The notes under the pieces: generated by a model
Database searches by the model: none
Told to the model about the DNA's origin: nothing
What the model saw: the letters and a program-made list of their open reading frames with translations, nothing else
Assembly (NCBI GenBank): GCA_016214905.1
Contig: JACRMQ010000004.1
Span: 172,506 to 236,505, forward strand
Origin: Ignavibacteriales bacterium
Lineage (GTDB): Bacteria > Bacteroidota > Ignavibacteria > UBA10030 > SZUA-254
DNA: 64,000 nucleotides
Direction of reading: 5' to 3'
Shown: positions 9,166-18,100 of the stretch, piece by piece
Position numbering within the stretch: the first letter of the stretch is position 1
How the letters are laid out: the number at the start of each line of letters is the position of its first letter
Program-made: the position numbers and the translations under genes

Positions 9166-10614
9166 TTATTTGCTTGAAAAATTTCGCCAAAGGAAATAAA
9201 TCGGGACACCGGTCATGACAATAAGAAATCCATACCATGTGTAAGATTTATAGATTAACAGGTCAACCGCGATTGCAGTGGCGATAAATACATATATCGC
9301 CGGAAGAAATGGATAACCGAATGCTCTATACGGTCTTTCATCATTTGGTCTTTTTTTACGAAGGATGAATAGCCCGATTATTGTCAATATATAAAATATG
9401 ATTACCGCGAACATTACGTAATCGAGCAATTCATTGTATGTACCTGAAAGGCAAAGTGCGCTCGCCCAGATACCCTGGACTATCAATGCAACTCCCGGGA
9501 CTGAATTTTTATTAAGTGTTCCGATCTTTTTGAAGAAAAGATTATCCTTTGCCATTGCAAAATAAACACGGGCACCAGAAAGAATCAAACCGTTATTACA
9601 GCCAAAAGTAGAAATCATAATTAATATCGCCATTATGATTGCTGCTGGCTCACCAAAAATAGTTGTAGCCGCCGCAATCCCAACTCGATCGCTTGTCGCA
9701 AATTGAATTCCGCGTTCCGTTACATTTGCTCCGTTTGGATCGCCGGTTAAAGGGAGAACAAAGATATAAGAGAAATTTGCGGCGATATAAAGTATTGTTA
9801 CTATACCGGTTCCCAGAACAAGACTTAATGGAATAGTTTTCTTCGGATTGATAACTTCACCTGCTGTGAATGTTATATTATTCCACGCATCGCTGGAAAA
9901 TAAAGAGCCAACCATCGCCGCACCGATTGCAGAAAATATTGCAATACCGGATAATGATTCAAAGGAAACTATCTTACCATCTGCAATGTGTGTCCAGTTG
10001 GCGTTCCAGAAATTAGAGAAGTTAGCCGCAATCGCACTCGAATTACGACCGATGAATATCCCGAGCAATATCAGGCCGAATAATGCGATTGCCTTTGTAA
10101 ATGTAAAAATATTTTGGACATATTTTCCTTCCCTCAATCCTCCAATATTGACGAGTGTCAGAACCATTATACTCGCAATAGCCAAAACTTGTGCGGCTGT
10201 AATCTTTAATCCGAATAAGTAAAAAAGAATATGCGATTCACTGAACCAAGGAATTAAAACGCCCGTGAATTTTGCGAAGGCAACACCCACCGCGGCAATG
10301 GTTCCGGTTTGTATGACTGCAAACAGAGTCCAGCCGTATAAAAATCCAATAAGCGGATTATATGCTTCACGCAAATATACATATTGGCCACCCGCATGAG
10401 GCATCATACCGGCAAGCTCGCCGTAACTAAGTGCCGCAATAATGGTGATGACTCCGGTAATCAGCCACACAAGAAGTAGGTAGCCGGGTGATCCGACCGT
10501 GCGTGCGATATCCGCGCTCACGATAAAAATGCCTGAGCCGATCATCGACCCTATTACAATCATCGTCGAATCAAATAATCCGAGCTCGCGCTTAAAATGC
10601 GTTTGTTCTGTCAT
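9166..10614 (-). CDS. APC-family amino acid permease (LAT/SteT-like)
   Basis: A 482-residue permease with 12 predicted membrane segments. TM1 carries the APC signature VIGSMIGSGIFIV, and ALSYGELAGMMPHAGGQYVY matches TM3 of the L-type amino acid exchanger subgroup (SteT/YkbA-like) rather than the CAT subgroup of its two neighbours. It begins 9 bases after the stop of the upstream permease on the same strand, so the two are likely co-transcribed. Exchange of neutral amino acids is the family expectation; the substrate is not established. Confidence 0.88.
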   Translation of the reverse strand: MTEQTHFKRELGLFDSTMIVIGSMIGSGIFIVSADIARTVGSPGYLLLVWLITGVITIIAALSYGELAGMMPHAGGQYVYLREAYNPLIGFLYGWTLFAVIQTGTIAAVGVAFAKFTGVLIPWFSESHILFYLFGLKITAAQVLAIASIMVLTLVNIGGLREGKYVQNIFTFTKAIALFGLILLGIFIGRNSSAIAANFSNFWNANWTHIADGKIVSFESLSGIAIFSAIGAAMVGSLFSSDAWNNITFTAGEVINPKKTIPLSLVLGTGIVTILYIAANFSYIFVLPLTGDPNGANVTERGIQFATSDRVGIAAATTIFGEPAAIIMAILIMISTFGCNNGLILSGARVYFAMAKDNLFFKKIGTLNKNSVPGVALIVQGIWASALCLSGTYNELLDYVMFAVIIFYILTIIGLFILRKKRPNDERPYRAFGYPFLPAIYVFIATAIAVDLLIYKSYTWYGFLIVMTGVPIYFLWRNFSSK

Positions 10615-10623
10615 CCAATATTT

Positions 10624-12171
10624 TTATGCTTTTTCTTTTGAGAGTAGTTTTGCCAACACACTATGATGCTTACCGTACATGAAATATATTAGCATTCCAA
10701 TTGCAAGCCATCCTACAAGTCGGGCCCAATTTTGCCACTCTAATGTCAACATCATGCCGAGGTTAAAAATAACCCCCATTGGTGCAACAAACCAAATCGC
10801 AGGCGTTTTAAATGGGCGATGCCTGTTTGGTTCTTTTTTCCTCATCACCCAAACGGCGATGCAAACCATAACGAAAGCGAGCAACGTGCCGATATTAACC
10901 ATTTTGGAAATAGAATCTATCGGTGTGAAGGCAGAAACAAGCGAGACAATAAAACCGATAAGAATATTCGCTTTGTATGGTGTGCGGTAGGTTGGATGGA
11001 GTTCACCAAATGTTTTTTTCGGAAGCAAACCGTCTTTCGATATCGCAAAGAAGACACGTGATTGACCAAGCAGCATAACGATAAGTACAGATGTGAGTCC
11101 GGCTATCGCTGCTATTGAGATAATAAAAACCGCGTAACTCAATCCCTGCGAACCAAATGCGGCTGCAATGGGTGCGGTGATATCTATGTCTTTATAATTA
11201 ACCATACCTGTTAATACCAAAGCGACAAGTATATAAAGGATGGTGCACAGGATCAGAGATGTTATAATGCCGAAGGGAACATCCTTCTGAGGGTTCTTAG
11301 CTTCACCAGCATGAGTAGAGACAGTATCGAATCCTATGTAGGCGAAAAAGATGTATGCGGCTCCGGCCACAATTCCTAATAATCCATACGCGCTGTGGGT
11401 TCCTCCAAGAGCATCAATATAATATCCTCTCTCCGGAATGAATGGTTTCCAATTCGCAGTGTTAATATATTGAGCTCCCAGAATAATAATGAAAAGAACC
11501 ACAATTACCTTTATTGCAACCATAATATTATTCGTGCCTGACGCTTGCTTAATTCCGCGCACAAGGATAGCAGTAATGATCCAGATGATAATCAGCGCGG
11601 GAAGATTGACAGCAATATCCACACCCATAATATTCGGGAAGCTTAAATCGGAATACCTCGTTGCAAGATTAGCTATTGTCCCTTTGTGCGTCGCATCTGC
11701 AATCATTTCTTTTGCGGTGAACACATCGTTCATCAACCAGATCGGAAATTTTATATCGAACAAGTGCAGAAATTTTGCTAAATAACCGGACCAACCCACA
11801 GCCACGGCAGATGCACCCATTCCATATTCGAGAATCAAGTCCCATCCAATTATCCATGCAAAAAATTCTCCCATCGTTGCATAAGAATATGCGTAAGCAG
11901 AACCTTCAACCGGTAGGAACGATGCAAATTCGGCATAACATAACGCAGCAAAAGTGCAACCTATACCTGCAACTACGAACGAAAGAGCAAGTGCGGGTCC
12001 CGCGTACTCTTTCGCTCCCACGCCGGTCATTACAAAAATTCCGGCTCCGATAATCGCACCTACGCCAAGAGATGTTAAACCCCATTTGCCTAAAACTCGC
12101 TTGAGTTTACTTTCCTTCATCTCTGTTTCAAAATGTTCTACCGGCTTGCGCTGCCACAGTTGATTACCCAT
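10624..12171 (-). CDS. APC-family amino acid permease (cationic amino acid transporter type)
   Basis: A 515-residue permease, paralogous to the one at 2989-4503: both begin with a basic cytosolic leader ending in KLKRVLG, followed by LGVGAIIGAGIFV here, and both share CYAEFASF and GWDLILEY. It has an insertion of about 15 residues around HKGTIANLATRYSDLS between TM4 and TM5. It is the first gene of the four-gene minus-strand run, so the promoter should lie in 12172-12230. The substrate is unknown; CAT-type members move cationic or branched amino acids. Confidence 0.9.
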   Translation of the reverse strand: MGNQLWQRKPVEHFETEMKESKLKRVLGKWGLTSLGVGAIIGAGIFVMTGVGAKEYAGPALALSFVVAGIGCTFAALCYAEFASFLPVEGSAYAYSYATMGEFFAWIIGWDLILEYGMGASAVAVGWSGYLAKFLHLFDIKFPIWLMNDVFTAKEMIADATHKGTIANLATRYSDLSFPNIMGVDIAVNLPALIIIWIITAILVRGIKQASGTNNIMVAIKVIVVLFIIILGAQYINTANWKPFIPERGYYIDALGGTHSAYGLLGIVAGAAYIFFAYIGFDTVSTHAGEAKNPQKDVPFGIITSLILCTILYILVALVLTGMVNYKDIDITAPIAAAFGSQGLSYAVFIISIAAIAGLTSVLIVMLLGQSRVFFAISKDGLLPKKTFGELHPTYRTPYKANILIGFIVSLVSAFTPIDSISKMVNIGTLLAFVMVCIAVWVMRKKEPNRHRPFKTPAIWFVAPMGVIFNLGMMLTLEWQNWARLVGWLAIGMLIYFMYGKHHSVLAKLLSKEKA

Positions 12172-12332
12172 GCAAAGGTTCTCCTATTTAATTGGATCTT
12201 AAAAATGAATTAATTTCAGATAAAAACTGATTGTTGAAAATAAGAAAAAATAACGAGAAGCTCAATAAAAATCTAAAATATTCTAAAACTCTTTTCTTGA
12301 TTGTAGACGAATGTTTTCGTATTTTAATCAAA

Positions 12333-13184
12333 ATGAATGAATACAGCATCCGCTTAGAACATTTTGATATCTATAATCAGGGCGGAAATCGCATTCACGG
12401 AGATATTCGGTATGCACCGACACTGAAAGAGATGCCGGTTATTGTTATTTGCCACAGCTTCATGGCATTTAAGGACTGGGGATTTTTCCCGTTCGTTGCA
12501 ACGAGATTTGCCGAGTGCGGTTATGTTACGGTAATATTTAATTTCTCCGGTAATGGTGTTGAAGGAGATAATGATCGCATAACCAACTTCGACAGTTTCG
12601 AGAAAAATACTTTCTTAAAGGAAGTTGAGGATCTTAAAACTGTAATCGATTCGATATGGAATGGCGAAATAGGCGCCGGAATAATTGATAGATCAAATAT
12701 CATATTACTCGGACATTCACGAGGCGGTGGTGTTGCGATACTTGAAGCAGCTAGAGATGATCGGGTTAAAGCCATGGTGAGTTGGTCTACAATCGGGACA
12801 TTTATCAGGTGGACTGAACATCAAAAGAAAGTTTGGCGGGAATATGGATTTTTCCCTCTCGCTAAAAATACAACAGCGAGCCCTCTGCGGCTTGGAACCG
12901 ATTTGTTGCATGAAATTGAGAACGAGAAAGTTCAACTCGATTTACTAAGCGCGGCAGCAAGAATTAAAACACCATGGTTATTAATTCATGGTAAAACCGA
13001 TAAAACAGTATCGGTGAAAGAAACAGAAATGTTACTCACAGCAGCTGTAAATTCGAAAGCCGAATTATTATTGCTCGATCATGTCGGGCATCTTTATGAT
13101 GCTGCAACAAAAGAAGAAGACGATTACAAAACAATAGAAATGGTATTTCAGAAAACAAAAGATTGGCTACAAAAAATCAAATGA
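12333..13184 (+). CDS. Alpha/beta hydrolase (dienelactone hydrolase-like)
   Basis: A cytosolic hydrolase of about 283 residues. The frame is open further upstream (from 12231), but that leader is Lys/Asn-rich and unlike the family, so I choose the ATG at 12333 (MNEYSIRLEHFD). The nucleophile elbow GHSRGGG gives the catalytic Ser; an Asp in LIHGKTDKTVSV and a His in LLLDHVGHLYD complete the triad. ICHSFMAFKDWG near the N-terminus supplies the oxyanion-hole region. No signal peptide is present. It is 11 bases before bioY and may share its transcript. The substrate is unknown. Confidence 0.85.
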   Translation: MNEYSIRLEHFDIYNQGGNRIHGDIRYAPTLKEMPVIVICHSFMAFKDWGFFPFVATRFAECGYVTVIFNFSGNGVEGDNDRITNFDSFEKNTFLKEVEDLKTVIDSIWNGEIGAGIIDRSNIILLGHSRGGGVAILEAARDDRVKAMVSWSTIGTFIRWTEHQKKVWREYGFFPLAKNTTASPLRLGTDLLHEIENEKVQLDLLSAAARIKTPWLLIHGKTDKTVSVKETEMLLTAAVNSKAELLLLDHVGHLYDAATKEEDDYKTIEMVFQKTKDWLQKIK

Positions 13185-13195
13185 AAGGATTTTAG

Positions 13196-13744
13196 ATGAA
13201 TAAAAGTTCAGTAATTCAAACAGGTATTTTAAGTCAAGAGAAAGCGATAACTCAGGTGCTCTGGATAGTGGGGTTTACCGCGCTTACTGCTGTTGGCGCG
13301 CAGTTCGAAATTCAGCATCAGCCGGTTCCGTACACGTTGCAAACATTATTCGTACTGCTTGCAGGCGCAGTTCTTGGAAAACGCAATGGCGCAATAAGTC
13401 AAGTTGCTTATTTACTGGCAGGTGTAATTGGAGTTCCTGTATTTGCGGGCTTCAGTTTTGGTTTGGTGAAAATCATCGGACCAACCGGCGGTTATTTGTT
13501 AAGCTTTCCGATTGCCGCATTTGTTGTGGGTTATCTGCTTGAACAACGGAAGAGTTTTATTTGGACTTTAATTTCAATGTTCATAGGATTGTTTATTATT
13601 TTCAGTTTAGGAACATTGCATCTCAATTTGATTTATTTCCATAATTGGAGTGATTCAATTGCTGGAGGATTCTTTATATTTTCGTGGTGGGATGGACTAA
13701 AATTATTTGCCGCGGCATGTATTGCATATCGGTTGAGGAAATAA
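13196..13744 (+). CDS. bioY: Biotin transporter substrate-binding component BioY
   Basis: A 182-residue S-component of an ECF-type biotin transporter, with about six membrane helices. Recognisable BioY features are QPVPYTLQTLFVLLAGAVLG, where the P-x-T-x-Q-T motif is strongly conserved, and GPTGGYLLSFPIAAFVVG. BioY can work with a shared EcfA/A'/T module or alone; no EcfAT genes are adjacent. It follows the hydrolase gene by 11 bases with an AAAGGA ribosome site. The 3' end is separated from the convergent exonuclease gene only by a palindromic repeat. Confidence 0.93.
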   Translation: MNKSSVIQTGILSQEKAITQVLWIVGFTALTAVGAQFEIQHQPVPYTLQTLFVLLAGAVLGKRNGAISQVAYLLAGVIGVPVFAGFSFGLVKIIGPTGGYLLSFPIAAFVVGYLLEQRKSFIWTLISMFIGLFIIFSLGTLHLNLIYFHNWSDSIAGGFFIFSWWDGLKLFAAACIAYRLRK

Positions 13745-13755
13745 ATATTTGTTAT

Positions 13756-13802
13756 GTGCGACTCACCTCCAGCGGTGTTTCTCCCTTGATGGTGAGCCGC
13801 AC
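13756..13802. repeat. REP-like palindromic repeat, copy 1
   Basis: GTGCGACTCACC (13756-13767) and GGTGAGCCGCAC (13791-13802) form a 12-bp inverted repeat with one mismatch, with a 23-nt loop containing TCC-A-G-C-GGTG. The same arms and a related loop occur at 27504-27550. Here it sits exactly between the convergent bioY and exonuclease genes, ending 1 base before the exonuclease stop codon. The mismatch becomes a G-U wobble on the minus-strand RNA. It may act as a terminator here. Confidence 0.75.
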
Positions 13803-13803
13803 G

Positions 13804-14646
13804 TCATACAACCCGCAAATCCAAAATCCTATCTATCCTAAAATTTCTCTCGGTATTTGCGGAATGGCAATGAGCAATAAGGTATGTCGCGCGGTTCTTA
13901 CCGATTTGATCTGTGAAATATTCTTTCGGAGTTATAATCCGGTCTGAGATTTCTCCGTTCAAAGGGGAGAGGTATTTAATCCAAAGGTTTTGCCGCGCTT
14001 CTAAAGCGTTGTTGACAATATTCAATCTAAAATTGTGCAGGAGCTGATTCAAATCTTTTCGCCATAAATCAGAAACAAATTTACAATCGTGGGCTTTAAG
14101 AATTGATGTGAATATTGTGAAGAGTTGCGCAGTGGCTGTTGCATCTTCCAATGCTCTGTGCCGGACAGGGAAGGATACTCCTGCGATTCTTGCCACATTG
14201 CCTTGTTGATACGATTGAAGTCCCGGCAAAAGTTGCCGCGCAATTGATAATGCATCGACTACCAAATTCTCAATTGGAGGATAACCTATAAGTCTAAATT
14301 CAGATGTTATGAATGACAGGTCGAACGGAGCGTTGTAAGCTACGAGCACAGAATCTTTCATCATTTTCCACAATCGTTCAGCAACATCTGAAAATAGAGG
14401 TGCGTCGATTAACATCTCCGGTGATATACCATTAACTGCATACGCGCCGGCAGAGATTGGCTGCTGTGGATCAATTAGCGTTCCATAAGTTTCAATTATC
14501 GCACCGCCTCGAAGCTTTACTGCGCCGATCTCGCAAACTCTATCACCGCGATCAGCAGAAAGACCGGTCGTTTCCACATCGATTACAAGATAATCTCTTT
14601 CATTAATCAGTTCTGAATCAGTTGAAAATAATTTCGATGATCTCAT
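13804..14646 (-). CDS. DnaQ-like 3'-5' exonuclease (DEDDh, Pol III epsilon family)
   Basis: A 280-residue protein with an N-terminal exonuclease domain (~18-185). Exo I is YLVIDVETTGL (D and E metal ligands), Exo II is VAYNAPFDLSFI, and Exo III is HRALEDATATAQL, giving the DEDDh set. The C-terminal ~90 residues have no recognised domain and are not a GIY-YIG nuclease. It could be the proofreading subunit or a stand-alone exonuclease acting in repair; length and the extra C-terminus favour the latter. It lies 9 bases after a second, PolB-type exonuclease in the recA block. Confidence 0.85.
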   Translation of the reverse strand: MRSSKLFSTDSELINERDYLVIDVETTGLSADRGDRVCEIGAVKLRGGAIIETYGTLIDPQQPISAGAYAVNGISPEMLIDAPLFSDVAERLWKMMKDSVLVAYNAPFDLSFITSEFRLIGYPPIENLVVDALSIARQLLPGLQSYQQGNVARIAGVSFPVRHRALEDATATAQLFTIFTSILKAHDCKFVSDLWRKDLNQLLHNFRLNIVNNALEARQNLWIKYLSPLNGEISDRIITPKEYFTDQIGKNRATYLIAHCHSANTERNFRIDRILDLRVV

Positions 14647-14655
14647 TTATACATT

Positions 14656-15327
14656 CTATTTTATATTTAAAAACTCGTTCCAGCGTTTATATAAATCTGC
14701 TGTTGCAATTACGTCGCCAATGCAGTACTCGGCGATCTTCCGAAATTGTCCATCTTTGTATAAAGGTCCTAAATCTAAACCTGTTATACCTTCACTCTTC
14801 GGACTTTTAATTCCAAACGATTTACAATAAAAATCGAGATTGAATTTTCGCACAACTCCATAAAAAGTGAGTTGCTCAAGCAGATCGCAATGTTCAGATG
14901 TATCGTAACGGTAAGGCATTATGTTGCGTATAGGTTTAACTCCGTTTATAGCTGAACGAAGCATGATGAAAGGATTATCGAATCCTCGACCGTTAAATGT
15001 TACATATCGATCATATCGCTGAATCGTTGTCCAAAAGTTTTTCAAAATCTCTTTTTCATCTCCTGAAACATATTCAATCTTACCATCTTCCGAAGAATAA
15101 TTATCTTTTACGTTTGATTGATAAAAGACTTTCCCGCTCATCGTATCGGGATTAAGCATTCCGATAGCGATGATTTGTGCGGTGAGCGGATAAAGGTTTA
15201 GTTTTTGTAATTCGGCTTCCTGTTTCTCAACAGTGTCGGCGAATTTCATCAGATATTCCTGTTGAACCTCGTCGAATGTTTCAAAAGGGAGCGCGAGCGT
15301 TTCGATATCGAAAATAACAGATGCCAT
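14656..15327 (-). CDS. Predicted 3'-5' exonuclease related to PolB exonuclease domain (DEDDy)
   Basis: A 223-residue single-domain nuclease. Exo I is VIFDIETLALP, Exo II is VTFNGRGFDNPFI, and Exo III is EYCIGDVIATADLY, where Tyr replaces the His of the DEDDh class. This matches the DNA_pol_B_exo2-type family (stand-alone proofreading-like exonucleases) in motif order and length. It follows recX directly (stop and next start abut) and precedes the DnaQ-like gene, so the product probably works in DNA repair with RecA. The actual substrate is unknown. Confidence 0.82.
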   Translation of the reverse strand: MASVIFDIETLALPFETFDEVQQEYLMKFADTVEKQEAELQKLNLYPLTAQIIAIGMLNPDTMSGKVFYQSNVKDNYSSEDGKIEYVSGDEKEILKNFWTTIQRYDRYVTFNGRGFDNPFIMLRSAINGVKPIRNIMPYRYDTSEHCDLLEQLTFYGVVRKFNLDFYCKSFGIKSPKSEGITGLDLGPLYKDGQFRKIAEYCIGDVIATADLYKRWNEFLNIK

Positions 15328-15987
15328 TTATTCATCCTCCTGAGCAGAATAATTTTTGAATATTTGTTTTAATACTTTGGATGTTAGAGACCAATCAAAA
15401 CCCCGACGCATTAATGCCTGTGAAATACGTCTGATTTGATCTTTCCTATCAACCGGTTTTCTTGATGTCTTGAATTTCTTGAAATATTTCTTCGCTGTCT
15501 CGATTGCGAGGGATTCTTCTTTGTCACACTTAATATCGTTGAGAACCATCTCGATTGTATCTTTTGCAATACCTTTTCTCTTTAATTGCTGAAACAGGAG
15601 ACGTTTGCCGGCAGATTTAGTTCTTTGCAGGTCGGCGATGTACGCTTTTGCAAATTCCAAATCGTTGAGGAAATTGATTTCAGAAAGATATTTAATCACT
15701 TTGTCGATGATTTCAACCGGGAATTCGTATTCTCTGAGCTTACTCTTAACTTCATATTCGCTTCGCATTCTGCGACTTATATATTTTAATGCTTTATTTT
15801 TTGCAGTCGAATATTCTTCTTCACCCGTTAATTTATCGATCAATTCATCGGTGACCTGGTCACCTTTCCGCAGAGAAAATTTATGGACAACTTCTTTGTT
15901 AAGCCCGAAAGCAAATTCGCCATCCAGATAAACGTTTACACGGTCGGGATGGCGTTTTTGTTGTTCAAGTTTGGAAATATTCTTCAC
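15328..15987 (-). CDS. recX: RecX, regulator of RecA
   Basis: A RecX/OraA-type regulator made of three-helix repeats; it binds RecA filaments and blocks their extension. Typical features are NVYLDGEFAFGL near the N-terminus, a central ISRRMRSEYEVKSKL helix bundle and the C-terminal RRGFDWSLTSKVL repeat. The frame is open back to 16071, overlapping the recA 3' end by 65 bases. I choose the GTG at 15987 (VKNISKLEQQKRH), which lies 19 bases after the recA stop and gives the N-terminus usual for the family. ATG 16068 or TTG 16071 are alternatives. Co-transcribed with recA. Confidence 0.85.
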   Translation of the reverse strand: MKNISKLEQQKRHPDRVNVYLDGEFAFGLNKEVVHKFSLRKGDQVTDELIDKLTGEEEYSTAKNKALKYISRRMRSEYEVKSKLREYEFPVEIIDKVIKYLSEINFLNDLEFAKAYIADLQRTKSAGKRLLFQQLKRKGIAKDTIEMVLNDIKCDKEESLAIETAKKYFKKFKTSRKPVDRKDQIRRISQALMRRGFDWSLTSKVLKQIFKNYSAQEDE

Positions 15988-16006
15988 ACCAAACTGTAAT
16001 AAAGTT

Positions 16007-17071
16007 TTATTTTGAAGCGGGTTTCTTAACCGTTTCGGGTTTGGGTGATTTATTGCTCGATTCAGCATCAATTAATCCCAATTTCTTCCTCACTTCTGTA
16101 TCGATCTGCTTTGCAAGTTTTTCATTATCCTGTAAATATTTCTTAACTGCATCACGACCCTGTCCGATTCGATCAGCACCATAAGCGAACCATGAACCAC
16201 TCTTGGCGATTATGTTATGTTCCACTGCTGTATCGATAAGATCACCTAACTTTGATATACCCTCGTTATAAAGTATATCGAATTGAGCTTCTTTGAATGG
16301 AGGAGCAACTTTATTTTTAACGACTTTCACTTTCACCCGGTTGCCGACTACATTCTGACCATCTTTGATGGCTTCGATACGCCGAACATCAAGTCGAAGG
16401 GAAGCATAGAACTTTAATGCGTTTCCGCCGGTTGTTGTTTCAGGATTACCGAACATTATTCCAATTTTTTGACGCAGTTGATTCGTAAACATGACGGTTG
16501 TTTTCGATTTGCTGATCGCAGCTGTTAGTTTGCGAAGTGCCTGCGACATAAGCCGCGCTTGAACGCCCATAGTCGGGTCACCCATTTCTCCTTCGATTTC
16601 GGCACGTGGTGTAAGTGCTGCAACTGAATCAATTACGATAACATCGAGTGCGCCGCTCCGAACAAGTGTTTCAACAATCTCGAGCGCCTGTTCACCATAT
16701 TCTGGTTGTGAAAGCATTAAATTGTTTGTATCAACACCTAATTTTTTCGCGTAGTTTAAATCGAGGGCATGTTCTGTGTCGATGAATGCAGCAATGCCGC
16801 CTTTTTTCTGAGCTTCCGCAAGCACGTGAAGACAGATAGTTGTTTTCCCTGATGCCTCGGGACCGAATATTTCTATCACTCTCCCACGAGGTATACCTCC
16901 GATTCCAACTGCCGCATCAAGAGATATCGAACCTGTGGATATGAAATCTATCTTTGCTATCGGTCCTTCATCAAGTTTCATGATAGCACCTTTGCCGTGC
17001 TGTTTTTCAATTTGCTCAACGGCAATTTTCAATGCTTGCATTCGAGCTTCTTTATTATTTTCTTCTGCCAT
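16007..17071 (-). CDS. recA: RecA recombinase
   Basis: A 354-residue RecA that polymerises on single-stranded DNA, promotes strand exchange and triggers LexA cleavage. Walker [10 protein letters not shown] is at residues 70-78, Walker B is [10 protein letters not shown], the L1 region is EIEGEMGD and the L2 region is [20 protein letters not shown]. The C-terminal tail is Lys/Pro/Ser rich ([11 protein letters not shown]) rather than strongly acidic. It sits in the common block pgsA-pgpA-cinA-thpR-recA-recX, here with a response regulator inserted 32 bases upstream. No SOS box was identified with confidence. Confidence 0.98.
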   Translation of the reverse strand: MAEENNKEARMQALKIAVEQIEKQHGKGAIMKLDEGPIAKIDFISTGSISLDAAVGIGGIPRGRVIEIFGPEASGKTTICLHVLAEAQKKGGIAAFIDTEHALDLNYAKKLGVDTNNLMLSQPEYGEQALEIVETLVRSGALDVIVIDSVAALTPRAEIEGEMGDPTMGVQARLMSQALRKLTAAISKSKTTVMFTNQLRQKIGIMFGNPETTTGGNALKFYASLRLDVRRIEAIKDGQNVVGNRVKVKVVKNKVAPPFKEAQFDILYNEGISKLGDLIDTAVEHNIIAKSGSWFAYGADRIGQGRDAVKKYLQDNEKLAKQIDTEVRKKLGLIDAESSNKSPKPETVKKPASK

Positions 17072-17103
17072 GTTATATCCTTTCTATTTCTTTAGAATCT
17101 TTT

Positions 17104-17511
17104 TTAATTACCTTTTGTCGGGAACCGGTCGAGAAAATCAATCACGATCGTTTTAATCTGGTTCGAATCGAACGGTTTCTCGATATACCCATCCGCGCCT
17201 AAATCTTTCGCTGTTCGTTTCGCATCGAAATCATCTATTGATGACATAAAGACATAAGGTATATCTTTGAATTTAGGGTTGCCTTTGATTTTTTCGTAAA
17301 GATCAAATCCATTCATAAACGGCATACGAACATCGCTCATGATCAGATCAGGTTTCTTTTTTTCAAGTTTCTTCAATGCGTCTTCACCACCGTCAGCGGT
17401 CAGTATTTTAAATTTTTCTCCCTTCAATGATAAACGAATCGCTTCAAGCCACATAGATTCATCATCTATGAAAAGAACAGTTTTAAGGTTAGGTTTTTGT
17501 ACCGGTTTCAT
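17104..17511 (-). CDS. Stand-alone response regulator receiver (CheY-like)
   Basis: A 135-residue single receiver domain with no output domain. The acidic pocket is D16-D17, the phosphoacceptor is D60 in LIMSDVRMP, the switch Ser is S90/S91 in VFMSS, and the conserved Lys is K112 in EKPF. It should be phosphorylated by a histidine kinase that is not in this window. It lies between thpR (7 bases) and recA (32 bases) on the same strand, an unusual partner for that block. The output partner is unknown. Confidence 0.9.
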   Translation of the reverse strand: MKPVQKPNLKTVLFIDDESMWLEAIRLSLKGEKFKILTADGGEDALKKLEKKKPDLIMSDVRMPFMNGFDLYEKIKGNPKFKDIPYVFMSSIDDFDAKRTAKDLGADGYIEKPFDSNQIKTIVIDFLDRFPTKGN

Positions 17512-17518
17512 ATACAGT

Positions 17519-18097
17519 TTATACCGTGATTTTCTTACGTAATGGAATATTCTTAATGATGGAGTATTCAGACCCTTCCGGCTTTAAAATACTTCGCATT
17601 ACTAATATCTCGTTAATTATAGCTTTCTGTGGTTCAAAGGTAAGATTTTCTAACATCGGAAGCAAGTTTATTAATCGATTTGATGATTTTATCCTCCCCA
17701 AAGTAATATGAGGATGAAATGGTCGGGTTTCAATCTCAAAACCAAATTTTGAAAGTGTTTGATCGAGCGTGTTTTTTAAATTTAGAAGGATTCCCTCGCT
17801 GTTCTCGCAACCGACCCAGATGATACGCGGATTCTTCTTATTCGGGAAAGCACCCAAATGTTGATAAATAACCTGTGTTGCTTCCATAGTTGAGACGATC
17901 GAATCAATTTCATTTAAAACATTTGGAAGAGTTTCTTCCTTCACATCTCCTAAAAACTTTATTGTCGCATGAAATTTATCTTTTCTCTCCCATTTTACGT
18001 CGGCGCCCGATTTCTTTAGCTCCGATTGAAGTTTTTCCATTTCATCCTTGATAATTGAAGGAGTGTCAAATGCCAAAAATGTGCGAATGAGTTTCAT
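17519..18097 (-). CDS. thpR: RNA 2',3'-cyclic phosphodiesterase ThpR (LigT)
   Basis: A 192-residue 2H-phosphoesterase. The two catalytic H-x-T/S-like motifs are H43-A-T-I and H130-I-T-L, with RTFLAFDTP at the N-terminus as in the LigT/ThpR family. It hydrolyses 2',3'-cyclic phosphate ends of RNA (and can ligate tRNA halves in vitro). It lies 3 bases after cinA, an arrangement seen in many bacteria, so the genes are probably one transcript. Confidence 0.92.
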   Translation of the reverse strand: MKLIRTFLAFDTPSIIKDEMEKLQSELKKSGADVKWERKDKFHATIKFLGDVKEETLPNVLNEIDSIVSTMEATQVIYQHLGAFPNKKNPRIIWVGCENSEGILLNLKNTLDQTLSKFGFEIETRPFHPHITLGRIKSSNRLINLLPMLENLTFEPQKAIINEILVMRSILKPEGSEYSIIKNIPLRKKITV

Positions 18098-18100
18098 ATC

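Noticed and set aside
12231..12332. Longer start for the alpha/beta hydrolase
   Set aside because: The extra 34 residues are Lys/Asn-rich and not hydrolase-like; the ATG at 12333 starts the conserved fold.
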